Source of the DNA: Micromonospora_J zhanjiangensis
GTDB lineage: Bacteria > Actinomycetota > Actinomycetes > Mycobacteriales > Micromonosporaceae
DNA length: 64,000 nucleotides
Assembly (NCBI RefSeq): GCF_042650605.1
Contig: NZ_JBHSBN010000021.1
Coordinates: 55,740-119,739 of the forward strand
Reading direction: 5' to 3'
Of the stretch, positions 56,925 through 64,000 are shown piece after piece. Each line of letters opens with the position of its first letter. Position 1 is the stretch's first letter. The position numbers and the translations under genes were made by a program. The notes under the pieces are model-generated. The model was not told the origin of the DNA and did not search any database. It worked only from the letters and a program-made list of their open reading frames with translations.

Positions 56925-57833
56925 TTACCGGGCCGACACCGGCACGGTCCGGCCCTCGGCGCGGGCCGTCTCGGCGGCGTCGAGCACGGCCACCACGTCC
57001 CGGCCGAACCGCACGTCGCAGATGCCGTCCCGGGTGCCGGAGGCCACCTCCTCGACCAGTTGGTCCAGCGCGACGACGAGCGCCTCGACGGCCGTACCCG
57101 AGCTGCGGGGCACCGGGTCGAAGCCGTCCTCGCCGTGGAAGACCACCTCGAAGGTCGTCGCCTCGGCCGGCGCGTCCAGGGTCAGTGCCACCGTGCTGGT
57201 CGGCCCGCCGGCGTGCCGCAGCAGCAGATGCACGGTGTCCCGGGGCGCGTCCATCGCGGCGACCTCGGTCACCGCGCCGAGCACCGGGATCAGCATGGAC
57301 AGCGCGTGCGGGCCGACGTCCCACAGCCCGCCCCGCTCGCGGCGCCAGGGCGACCCGCCGTACGGGTTCTCCGGCCGGAAGATGGAGGCGAACAGCGTCG
57401 CCCGGGCACCGTGCCAGCCGCCGGTGGCCGCCGCCGCGGCGAGGTGGCTCGCGATGTCCGGGTGGAACCGGTTGGTGAAGAAGACCACCGAGGCCACCCC
57501 GGACCGCTCGGCCGCGTCGACCAGCCGGTCCGCGCTGGCCAGGTCGAACGCCACCGGCTTGTCCAGCAGCAGGTGCCGGCCGGCGTCGGCGGCGCGTACC
57601 GCGATGTCCGCCTGCACGTCCGGCGGCAGCGCGACGGCCACCGCGTCCACCGCCGCGATCAGCTCGTCGATGTCGCCGAACGCCGGGACGCCGTACCGGT
57701 CGGCCAGCGCGCGGGCCTTGGCCGGATCGCGGCCCCAGACCCCGGCGAGCCGGGTCCCCGGGTGCGTGGCCAACGCGGCGGCGTGCGTCCCGGCGGCCCA
57801 GTGGCCGGTCCCGAACAGTCCGAAGTTCAGCAC
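56925..57833 (-). CDS. Gfo/Idh/MocA family oxidoreductase
   Basis: GTG start at 57833 after GAGGAGGG; 302 residues. N-terminal Rossmann fold FGLFGTGHWAAGTHAAAL, the second conserved VALPPDVQADIAVRAADAGRHLLLDKPVA block with the catalytic lysine (EKP-type, here DKP), and the C-terminal dimer-sheet domain with WDVGPHALSML. NAD(P)-dependent sugar or cyclitol dehydrogenase; substrate unknown. Confidence 0.9.
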   Translation of the reverse strand: MLNFGLFGTGHWAAGTHAAALATHPGTRLAGVWGRDPAKARALADRYGVPAFGDIDELIAAVDAVAVALPPDVQADIAVRAADAGRHLLLDKPVAFDLASADRLVDAAERSGVASVVFFTNRFHPDIASHLAAAAATGGWHGARATLFASIFRPENPYGGSPWRRERGGLWDVGPHALSMLIPVLGAVTEVAAMDAPRDTVHLLLRHAGGPTSTVALTLDAPAEATTFEVVFHGEDGFDPVPRSSGTAVEALVVALDQLVEEVASGTRDGICDVRFGRDVVAVLDAAETARAEGRTVPVSAR

Positions 57834-57886
57834 GGAGGCCCTCCTCGTCGCGTGGCCGAAGGGTCCATTCCTAACATGCCGGGCGA

Positions 57887-58693
57887 TCAAACGCCGGGTT
57901 TCCGCCGCGCCGACCGGCTCCGGCGGGTCGTCGGTGGGGTTGCCGCCAGCAGCGCCTCGTGCGCCTCGACCGCCGCCTGCGCCGCCTCGTCGACCAGCGC
58001 CTGCGCCGCCACCTCGGCCACCCGGGCCGCCTGCTCGGCCCGCCGCGCCGCGGCGGCGGCGCGGTCGTGCACCCGGCGCGCCGCGGCCCGTTCGATCCGG
58101 CACCGCTCGGCGAGCCGTTCCCGTTCCTCCTGGACCGGATCCCAGTCGGCGGTCCGCCGCCACACCTCACGCAACTGCTGCACCGAGATGTCGCCCCGGC
58201 GGTACGCCGACAGCGCCGCCCGGGACACCTCCCGCTCCCGCTCGGCGCTGTCCGGGCCGGCGTTCTCCTGGCCGGCCCGCTCCCGCTCGGCGCTGTCCGG
58301 GCCGGCGCTGTCCGGGCCGGCGGCCCGCTCGGCCGGTCCCGGGTCGGTCGGCCGGGGTATCGGCACGCCGCCGGTGGCCGCCCGTCCCTCGGCCGCGGCC
58401 CGCCAGGCCTCCTCGTACGCCCGCTCGGCCGTCTCCTGGGCGGCCCACGCCTCGTCCCGGAGCTGTTCGGCGCTCGCCACGGCGGCCCGGGCCTCGACCG
58501 CGACCGCGGCGGCCCGCCCGGCGTCCACCTGCGCGGCGGTCGCGTGCGCGGCGAGTTCCTCCGCCTCGGCGCGCAGCTGCGCGGGGGCCGGCCCGCGCTC
58601 GGTGGGGCGTACGGCCAGCGCGGCGAGACCGAGTAGACCCAGCACCACCAGGCCGCCGATCACCAGCAACGCCCACACCGCCGTCGCGTCCAC
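57887..58693 (-). CDS. Membrane-anchored Ala/Glu/Arg coiled-coil protein
   Basis: GTG start at 58693, GGGGAG upstream; 268 residues. One transmembrane helix (about 4-28, VWALLVIGGLVVLGLLGLAAL), then a long Ala-, Glu- and Arg-rich helix. A short internal repeat AGPDSAERER occurs twice around the middle (DNA about 58236-58325). No domain is recognised. Confidence 0.7.
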   Translation of the reverse strand: MDATAVWALLVIGGLVVLGLLGLAALAVRPTERGPAPAQLRAEAEELAAHATAAQVDAGRAAAVAVEARAAVASAEQLRDEAWAAQETAERAYEEAWRAAAEGRAATGGVPIPRPTDPGPAERAAGPDSAGPDSAERERAGQENAGPDSAEREREVSRAALSAYRRGDISVQQLREVWRRTADWDPVQEERERLAERCRIERAAARRVHDRAAAAARRAEQAARVAEVAAQALVDEAAQAAVEAHEALLAATPPTTRRSRSARRKPGV

Positions 58694-58798
58694 GCCTGTC
58701 GACTCCCCACGGTGCGCGTCCGCCAAACACCTCGATGATAGACGCTCAGCAATGTCGCAACCAGGCGATACGCCGGTGGCCGGGATGGCGGGTCGGTG

Positions 58799-58819
58799 CC
58801 TACTACGCGGCTTAGTAGG
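58799..58819. promoter_or_regulatory. Operator-like inverted repeat upstream of membrane-protein pair
   Basis: CCTACTA-n7-TAGTAGG (58799-58805, 58813-58819), perfect 7-bp arms, 38 bases before the GTG of the membrane protein. A ten-codon frame (GTG at 58828, MNDPQPGRRR) overlaps the next start as GTGA and could be a coupling leader. Confidence 0.45.
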
Positions 58820-58856
58820 CTGTGCCGGTGAACGATCCACAACCCGGGCGACGCCG

Positions 58857-59255
58857 GTGACCGGCGCGGCCGGCGCGACCGGCTCCCCGGTCGACGGCGC
58901 CATCGCCGTCGTACCGATCGTCCTGTCCCTCCTGGTCGCCGGTTGGGCGCTGGTCGGCACGCTGCGCAACCGGCCGCCGGACCGGGGCCAGTTCGCCGGC
59001 CTGGCGGTGCTGGAGGCGGCCCTGCTCGCGCTGGCGGTGGCGGCCGTGGTCGCGCTCGTCGGCGGCCAGCGTCCCGGCGAGGCCGGCACCTTCGCCGGTT
59101 ACCTGGTCACCCTGGTCTGCCTGCCGCCGCTGGCGGCCGTGCTGGCCCGAATGGAACCGACCCGCTGGGGGTCGACCATCGTGCTGGTGATCTGCCTGGT
59201 CGCCCCGGTGGTGGTGGTCCGCCTCCAACAGACCTGGGTGGCGACCGGTGGCTGA
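58857..59255 (+). CDS. Four-helix membrane protein
   Basis: GTG start; 132 residues with four hydrophobic segments (about 12-32, 42-66, 75-92, 103-122). Ala/Leu/Val-rich; no motif. Its stop overlaps the next gene, another small membrane protein. Function unknown. Confidence 0.7.
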   Translation: MTGAAGATGSPVDGAIAVVPIVLSLLVAGWALVGTLRNRPPDRGQFAGLAVLEAALLALAVAAVVALVGGQRPGEAGTFAGYLVTLVCLPPLAAVLARMEPTRWGSTIVLVICLVAPVVVVRLQQTWVATGG

Positions 59256-59733
59256 GACCGGGTCGAACCGAGCTGAGACCGGGCCGGACCGGGCCGAGAC
59301 CGGGCCGGACCGGGCCGCCGCGCCGCGGACCAACAGCGGCCCCGGACGGCTGCTGATCGCGGTCTACCTGCTCTTCGCGATCGCCGCCACCTGCCGGGCC
59401 GGCTACCAGCTCGCCACCAGGTTCGACGAGGCGCCGGTGGCGTACCTGCTCTCGGCGGTCGCCGCGGTGATCTACATCGTGGCCACCGTGGGCCTGGCCC
59501 GGGGCGGCAGCGGCGGGCGGCGCACCGCGTACGGCTGCCTGACCGTCGAACTGGTCGGCGTGCTGGCGGTCGGCTTCCTCAGCGTCTTCGACCCGGCACT
59601 GTTCCCGCACGACACGGTCTGGTCGAAGTTCGGCCAGGGGTACGGCTACGTCCCGCTGGTGCTGCCGGTGCTGGGACTGCTCTGGCTGCGCCGCACCCGC
59701 CAGGTTCAGTCCTTCGGCCCGCCGGCCACGTAG
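59248..59733 (+). CDS. Small membrane protein with repeated hydrophilic head
   Basis: GTG start at 59248 overlapping the previous stop; 161 residues. The N-terminal 35 residues contain three ETGPDRA-type repeats (DNA 21-bp units at 59251, 59272 and 59293), then about four membrane helices. No family. Its end overlaps the convergent SDR gene by 28 bases. Confidence 0.7.
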   Translation: MAETGSNRAETGPDRAETGPDRAAAPRTNSGPGRLLIAVYLLFAIAATCRAGYQLATRFDEAPVAYLLSAVAAVIYIVATVGLARGGSGGRRTAYGCLTVELVGVLAVGFLSVFDPALFPHDTVWSKFGQGYGYVPLVLPVLGLLWLRRTRQVQSFGPPAT

Positions 59734-60464
59734 ATCACCTGGCCGGAGACGAACGAGGCACCCTCGCTGACCAGGAACGAGATGGTGTGCGCGACATCCT
59801 CGGGGCGCCCGACCCGGCGTACCGGGATCTCCGCCGCGCCCAGCTTCTGGAACTCCGCGAAGTCGACCCCCACCCGGGCCGCGGTGGCCGCGGTCATGTC
59901 GGTGACGATGAAGCCGGGCGCCACCGCGTTGGCGGTGACGCCGAACGGCCCGAGTTCGATCGCCAGCGTCTTGGTGAAGCCCTGCAACCCGGCCTTGGCC
60001 GCCGAGTAGTTCAGCTGCCCCCGGTTGCCCAGGGCCGAGGTGCTGGACAGGTTGACGATCCGGCCCCACTTTTGGTCCACCATGTGCTTCTGCACCGCCC
60101 GGGTGACCAGGAACGCGCCGCGCAGGTGCACGCCCAGGACGGTGTCCCAGTCCTGGTCGGTCATCTTGAACAGCAGGTTGTCGCGCAGCACCCCGGCGTT
60201 GTTGACCAGCACGGTCGGCGGGCCGAGTTCGGCGACCACCCGGTCGACCGCGGCCGTCACCCGGTCCGCGTCGGCCACGTCCGCGCCGACCGCGAGGGCC
60301 CGGCCACCGTCGGCCACGATCGCCTCGGCCGTTCCGGCCGCGGCCGACTCGTCGAGGTCGAGCACCGCGACGGCCAGGCCGTCCGCGGCCAACCGACGGG
60401 CGGTGGCCGCTCCGATACCGCGGGCGGCGCCGGTGACGAGGGCGACGCGGGGCTGCTCCGACAT
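59706..60464 (-). CDS. SDR oxidoreductase, 3-oxoacyl-ACP reductase-like
   Basis: 252 residues with NADP motif VTGAARGIGAATARRL, VNNAGV, catalytic Ser of NLSSTSALGNRGQLNYSAAKAGL with YxxxK, and the PGFIVTDM loop. It reduces a 3-oxoacyl thioester or a related ketone. Possibly fabG-like, but not in a fatty-acid operon, so the symbol is not given. Confidence 0.92.
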   Translation of the reverse strand: MSEQPRVALVTGAARGIGAATARRLAADGLAVAVLDLDESAAAGTAEAIVADGGRALAVGADVADADRVTAAVDRVVAELGPPTVLVNNAGVLRDNLLFKMTDQDWDTVLGVHLRGAFLVTRAVQKHMVDQKWGRIVNLSSTSALGNRGQLNYSAAKAGLQGFTKTLAIELGPFGVTANAVAPGFIVTDMTAATAARVGVDFAEFQKLGAAEIPVRRVGRPEDVAHTISFLVSEGASFVSGQVIYVAGGPKD

Positions 60465-60588
60465 GTGTACCTCCCGGTAACTTACGGCTCGGTGGGCGGA
60501 GTCTACCTCCGGCCCGACCCGCGGCCCGGTTGACGATCGGCAGGGGCCCGCGCGTGCCGTACCGCCGGACGCGGAGCCGTTCCGACCG

Positions 60589-60614
60589 GCCGGCCGCCGG
60601 TCCCGGCGGCCGGC
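60589..60614 (-). terminator. Hairpin downstream of GH13 gene
   Basis: Perfect 10-bp GC stem (60589-60598 with 60605-60614) and a 6-base loop, starting 7 bases after the GH13 stop. No U-run. Confidence 0.5.
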
Positions 60615-60621
60615 GTGGGTG

Positions 60622-62298
60622 TCAGACCGGGCGGCCCGCCGGTCCGGCGCCGGCGTAGCTGCGGCACAGCCGGATCCAGCGGTAGCCCTGACCCGCCAGT
60701 TCCAGCGCGTCCAGCTTGCCCACCGGGTTGTACGGCCGGTCCGAGAGCATGTCGTTCGGCAGGTCGGCCTCCTCGTACAGCGAGCCCAGGTCGACCGTGG
60801 CGTGCTTGGTGCTCAGGTTGTGCAGGAAGACCATGGTGCCGGTCGGCCCGTCCGCCCGGTGCGCCAGTACGCCCGGCGGCAACACCTGGTCGATGGGCGT
60901 GCAGGTGCCGGAGCCGATCTCCGGCGCCTCGCGCAGCGCCCGGGTCATCCGCTCGAACCAGGAAAGCAGCGATCCCGGGTCCTGCCGCTGCAGGGTCACG
61001 TTGACCCGCTCGTAGCCGAAGTCACCCCCCTCGACCACCGGTCGGATCAGCTTCCCGGCGTCGGCCTCGGAGAACCCGGCGTTGGGCTTCATCGACCACT
61101 GCATCGGGGTACGGATCGACTCCCGACCGGGCAGGGACAGGTCCTCGCCCATCCCGATCTCCTCGCCGTAGCGCAGCACCGGCGTGCCGCGCAGCGAGAA
61201 CTGCAACGAGTACGCCAGCTCGATGCGCCGCCGGTCGTTGCCGAGCATCGGCGCCAGCCGGCGGCGGATGCCCCGGCCGTACAGCTGCATGTCCTCGTCC
61301 GGACCGAACTCTCGGAACACGTCCTGGCGCTGGTCGGCGGTGAGCCGGGACAGGTCGATCTCGTCGTGGTTGCGCAGGAAGGTGGCCCACTGCGCGCCGC
61401 TCGGCAGGGCCGGGGTCTCGCGCAGCGCCTCGATCACCGGCTCCGGGTCGCGCCGGGCCAGGGCGAGCATCAGCCGGCCGTTGAGCATGAAGTCGAAGAG
61501 CATGTGCAGCCGGTTGGCCGAACCGCCGCTGTCGCCGAAGTACTTCTGCAGCTCGTCCGGCTCGACGTTCGCCTCGGCCAGCAGCACCGCGTCGCCGCTG
61601 CGCCACTGCACGTGCTGGCGCAGCTCGGTGAGGAAGGCGAAGTCCTTCGGCGAGTTGGCGTTGCCCGGTTCTGTCATCTCGATGATGAACGGCGCCGCGT
61701 CGATCCGGAAGCCGGAGACCCCGAGCTGGATCCAGAACGAGACGATCTTCTTGATCTCGTCGCGGACCGCCGGGTTGCCGAAGTTGAGGTCCGGCTGGAA
61801 CTTGTAGAACCGGTGGTAGAACCATGACTTCGCGGTCCGGTCGTAGGTCCAGGTCTCGTTCTGCTCCCCCGGGAAGACCATGCCCTGGTGCCGGTCGGCC
61901 GGCTGCTGGTCGGACCAGACGTACCAGTCCCGGTACGGCGAGTCGGGCGACGACCGGGCCGACTGGAACCACGGGTGCTGGTCCGAGGTGTGGTTGACCA
62001 CCAGGTCGATGATCACGCGGATGCCCCGGTTGTTCGCCTGGTGCAGCAGCTCGGCGAAGTCGCCCAGGGTGCCGAACCGCGGGTCGACGTTGTAGAAGTC
62101 GGTGGCGTCGTAGCCGTCGTCCCGGTTGGGCGACGGGTGGATCGGTTGCAGCCACAGGCAGGTGATCCCGAGCCCGGCCAGGTAGTCCAGGCGGCTGATC
62201 AGCCCCTGGATGTCACCGACACCGTCGCCGTCCGAGTCGGCGAACGTGTCGATGTCGAGGCAGTAGATGACAGCTTCGGAGTACCACCGGTCACTCAT
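60622..62298 (-). CDS. GH13 alpha-amylase family enzyme (trehalose synthase-like)
   Basis: 558 residues from the ATG at 62298. Barrel signatures: DIDTFADSDGDGVGDIQGL, DLVVNHTSDQHPWF, nucleophile D200 in GFRIDAAP, acid/base E242 in LLAEAN and stabiliser D312 in FLRNHDEID. A small C-terminal beta domain follows. The layout is that of trehalose synthase/maltose glucosyltransferase-like GH13 members but shorter; product specificity is not resolvable. Confidence 0.92.
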   Translation of the reverse strand: MSDRWYSEAVIYCLDIDTFADSDGDGVGDIQGLISRLDYLAGLGITCLWLQPIHPSPNRDDGYDATDFYNVDPRFGTLGDFAELLHQANNRGIRVIIDLVVNHTSDQHPWFQSARSSPDSPYRDWYVWSDQQPADRHQGMVFPGEQNETWTYDRTAKSWFYHRFYKFQPDLNFGNPAVRDEIKKIVSFWIQLGVSGFRIDAAPFIIEMTEPGNANSPKDFAFLTELRQHVQWRSGDAVLLAEANVEPDELQKYFGDSGGSANRLHMLFDFMLNGRLMLALARRDPEPVIEALRETPALPSGAQWATFLRNHDEIDLSRLTADQRQDVFREFGPDEDMQLYGRGIRRRLAPMLGNDRRRIELAYSLQFSLRGTPVLRYGEEIGMGEDLSLPGRESIRTPMQWSMKPNAGFSEADAGKLIRPVVEGGDFGYERVNVTLQRQDPGSLLSWFERMTRALREAPEIGSGTCTPIDQVLPPGVLAHRADGPTGTMVFLHNLSTKHATVDLGSLYEEADLPNDMLSDRPYNPVGKLDALELAGQGYRWIRLCRSYAGAGPAGRPV

Positions 62299-62423
62299 GC
62301 CCCGAACCTTTTTCCGTTCGTCCGCCCGGCCAAACAACCGAGGGCCGCCAACCCCTCGCCGGGCACGGCGATCCGGATGTCCAGGCCGCGGCGGGGCATC
62401 GGTGATCGGGCTGGAGCGGTAGC

Positions 62424-63044
62424 GTGCCGGTCATGGACGCGGTGGAATCCAGCGGTACGGTCCGGCAGCTCGGTTGGGGCGAGGGCGAGTGGCTCAACCC
62501 ACCGGTACGTGCCCTGCCGCTCGGCGACGGTGAGCTGGTGGTGACCGCCAAGCCCGAGACCGACTTCTGGCGAACCACCGCGTACGGCTTCGTGCACGAC
62601 GACGGGCACGGCCTGCTGGCACCCCTGCCGGCCGGTACGGCGATGGAGGTCAGCTTCGTCGTCGACTACGACCGGCAGTTCGACCAGGCCGGCCTGCTGG
62701 TCCGGGTGGACGCGGAGAACTGGGTGAAGACCGGCCTGGAGTACTGCGACGGCGTCGTGCAGCTCGGCGCGGTGGTCACCCGGGATCTCTCGGACTGGTC
62801 GTCCGCCCCGGTGCCGGAGTGGGCCGGCCGGACCGTGACGGTCCGGGCCAGCCGGGCCGGCGACGCGCTGACCGTACGGGCCCGAGTGGACCGGGAGGCG
62901 TGGCGGCTGGTTCGGCTCGCCCCGCTGGCCCCGGACGCGGTGGCCACCGCCGGTCCGTACTGCTGCGCCCCGACCCGGGACGGCCTCACCGTACGGTTCA
63001 CCGGCTGGACCCACGGCCCGGCCGACGCCGCCCTGCACGAGTAG
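62424..63044 (+). CDS. DUF1349 family protein
   Basis: GTG start at 62424 (GGAGC six bases upstream) gives 206 residues; an ATG three codons later is an alternative. The sequence carries TAKPETDFWRTTAYGFVHDD, FDQAGLLVRVDAENWVKTGLEY and the WxxVRLAPL block, a concanavalin-like beta-sandwich of the DUF1349 family, thought to bind carbohydrate. Activity is not known. Confidence 0.88.
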   Translation: MPVMDAVESSGTVRQLGWGEGEWLNPPVRALPLGDGELVVTAKPETDFWRTTAYGFVHDDGHGLLAPLPAGTAMEVSFVVDYDRQFDQAGLLVRVDAENWVKTGLEYCDGVVQLGAVVTRDLSDWSSAPVPEWAGRTVTVRASRAGDALTVRARVDREAWRLVRLAPLAPDAVATAGPYCCAPTRDGLTVRFTGWTHGPADAALHE

Positions 63045-63085
63045 GCCGGGCGTCGCCGACGGCCGGCGGCTGGCATCATCACCGG

Positions 63086-63637
63086 ATGCGACCGTCCGTG
63101 GAGTTGGTGTACGACCTGGTATCCGGTCTCGAACCGTTCGACGACCTGGAGGCGGAGCACCGGACGGACACGTTGCGCTGGCTGCGGTCCACCGACGACG
63201 TCTTCCGCCGGGTCAAGCCCGCGACCCCGGACCGGCACCTGGTGTCCTACGTAGTGCCGGTCGACCCGGACAGCGGCAACCTGCTGCTGGTGGACCACGT
63301 CAACGCCGGCCTGTGGCTGCCGCCCGGCGGGCACGTCGAGCCGGACGAGCATCCGGCCCGGACCGCGCGCCGGGAGGCGTACGAGGAGTTGGGTGCCGAT
63401 GCCGAGGTCGACGAACGGCTGACCTTCCTCACCGTCACCCGCACGATCGGCATCGACGCCGGCCACACGGACGTGAGCCTGTGGTTCGTCGTCCGGCTGC
63501 GGCAGGACCAGCCGCTGACCCTGGATCCGGGTGAGTTCCGCGAGGCCCGTTGGTGGTCGCCGACCGACCTGCGGGCCGCGGATCCCACCCACTTCGACCC
63601 GCACCTCACCCGCTTCCTCACCAAGATCGGATGTTGA
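63086..63637 (+). CDS. Nudix hydrolase
   Basis: 183 residues. The Nudix box GGHVEPDEHPARTARREAYE then ELG matches G-x5-E-x7-R-E-x-x-E-E-x-G, so catalysis is likely intact. Members hydrolyse nucleoside diphosphates linked to another group. The start ATG at 63086 has no strong ribosome site. Substrate unknown. Confidence 0.9.
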   Translation: MRPSVELVYDLVSGLEPFDDLEAEHRTDTLRWLRSTDDVFRRVKPATPDRHLVSYVVPVDPDSGNLLLVDHVNAGLWLPPGGHVEPDEHPARTARREAYEELGADAEVDERLTFLTVTRTIGIDAGHTDVSLWFVVRLRQDQPLTLDPGEFREARWWSPTDLRAADPTHFDPHLTRFLTKIGC

Positions 63638-63717
63638 AGCCCCGGCCGCCCACCCGGCCACCCGGCGACCGTTCGGGCGTTCGTCACGACGGGTGACGTC
63701 GGTCGGAGCCGGTGCTT

Positions 63718-63773
63718 TTTTGGGCCTACATCGAATTCGTAGTAGCTACTACGAATTCGATGTAGGCCCAAAA
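63718..63773. repeat. Perfect 56-bp palindrome
   Basis: Bases 63718-63745 and 63746-63773 are exact reverse complements with no spacer (centre between 63745 and 63746). The arm reads TTTTGGGCCTACATCGAATT and then CGTAGTAG. It lies between the Nudix gene and the transposase fragment, and is likely an IS end joined to its own inverted copy, or a hairpin terminator. Confidence 0.9.
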
Positions 63774-63775
63774 TG

Positions 63776-64000
63776 ATTCGTCGTTCCCGCATCGGCAATC
63801 GCGCGCGCATCAGCGCTTGATCCGTAGGAGTCTGCTGGCGGTTACTGGAGCCTTTTTCAAAAGGGTCGGGTGGCCATCGATAGATCTCCAGCTTCGTAAC
63901 AGTGCGTAGCACTCGTGGGAAGTCGTGGAGAGACCGGCGGTAGCCGGTCTTGAGGATCTTCCAGTTCTTGAGGTGAGCGACTGCGCGTTCGACGGCGGCC
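63776..64000 (-). mobile_element. IS5-type transposase, C-terminal part (continues past window)
   Basis: Read on the minus strand from the window edge: VERAVAHLKNWKILKTGYRR then LHDFPRVLRTVTKLEIYRW, the DDE-domain tail (final Glu in the YxxxK-like ER-x-HLKNW block) of IS5-family elements. Homology ends near 63877 but the frame stays open through the palindrome and on beneath the Nudix gene to 63247, so the natural stop is missing. The element is truncated, rearranged, or ends beyond a boundary not visible here. Confidence 0.65.

Overview
The window is high-GC DNA with many GTG and TTG starts. The order argS-lysA-hom-thrC-thrB-rho-rpmE-prfA, WhiJ-type XRE/DUF397 pairs, DUF397, DUF2795 and DivIVA mini-proteins and secreted M4 proteases point to a filamentous actinobacterium, most likely Micromonosporaceae (Micromonospora-like). 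This is an inference from gene content and protein style; no search was run.

Layout. 1-17 kb is housekeeping on the minus strand: argS, lysA, hom, thrC, then thrB, rho, rpmE and the 5' part of prfA. The threonine block is split by an inserted segment of about 6 kb carrying an RND permease, an MFS exporter and a small membrane protein. 17-27 kb is mixed: DUF3105 and DUF305 membrane-anchored proteins, an IS630-derived ORF that has lost its catalytic residues, tRNA-Arg(CCG), an F420-type oxidoreductase, a Tat-exported PHP-type phosphoesterase with a histidine-rich leader and a translationally coupled partner, a LysE exporter, and an XRE-TPR regulator coupled to two paralogous small flavoproteins.

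28.5-39.5 kb is a respiratory nitrate reductase island on the minus strand: sensor kinase, a repeat-rich control region, narK, hemerythrin, narG-H-J-I, response regulator. The two halves of the two-component system bracket the operon, and a run of GGGAC elements with 17-bp spacing sits just upstream of narK. NarK would import nitrate and export nitrite, NarGHI reduces nitrate at the quinone pool, NarJ assembles NarG, and the hemerythrin may sense or buffer O2 or NO.

39.5-49.5 kb is accessory: a secreted lipase-like hydrolase, a small two-gene operon divergent from an XRE/DUF397 pair across a perfect palindrome, a GNAT, a lipoprotein esterase, a pentapeptide-repeat protein with a cysteine-rich head, a leaderless ArsR/SRPBCC operon, a coiled-coil protein and a lipoprotein. 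49.6-53.9 kb is a tandem duplication of an M4 metalloprotease with its promoter and terminator. 53.9-57 kb holds an erythromycin-esterase-family protein and an Erm-type 23S rRNA methyltransferase. The right end has Gfo/Idh/MocA and SDR oxidoreductases, small membrane proteins, a GH13 enzyme, a DUF1349 protein and a Nudix hydrolase. It closes with a perfect 56-bp palindrome abutting the 3' end of an IS5-type transposase. I saw no rRNA, CRISPR array, phage or conjugation genes.
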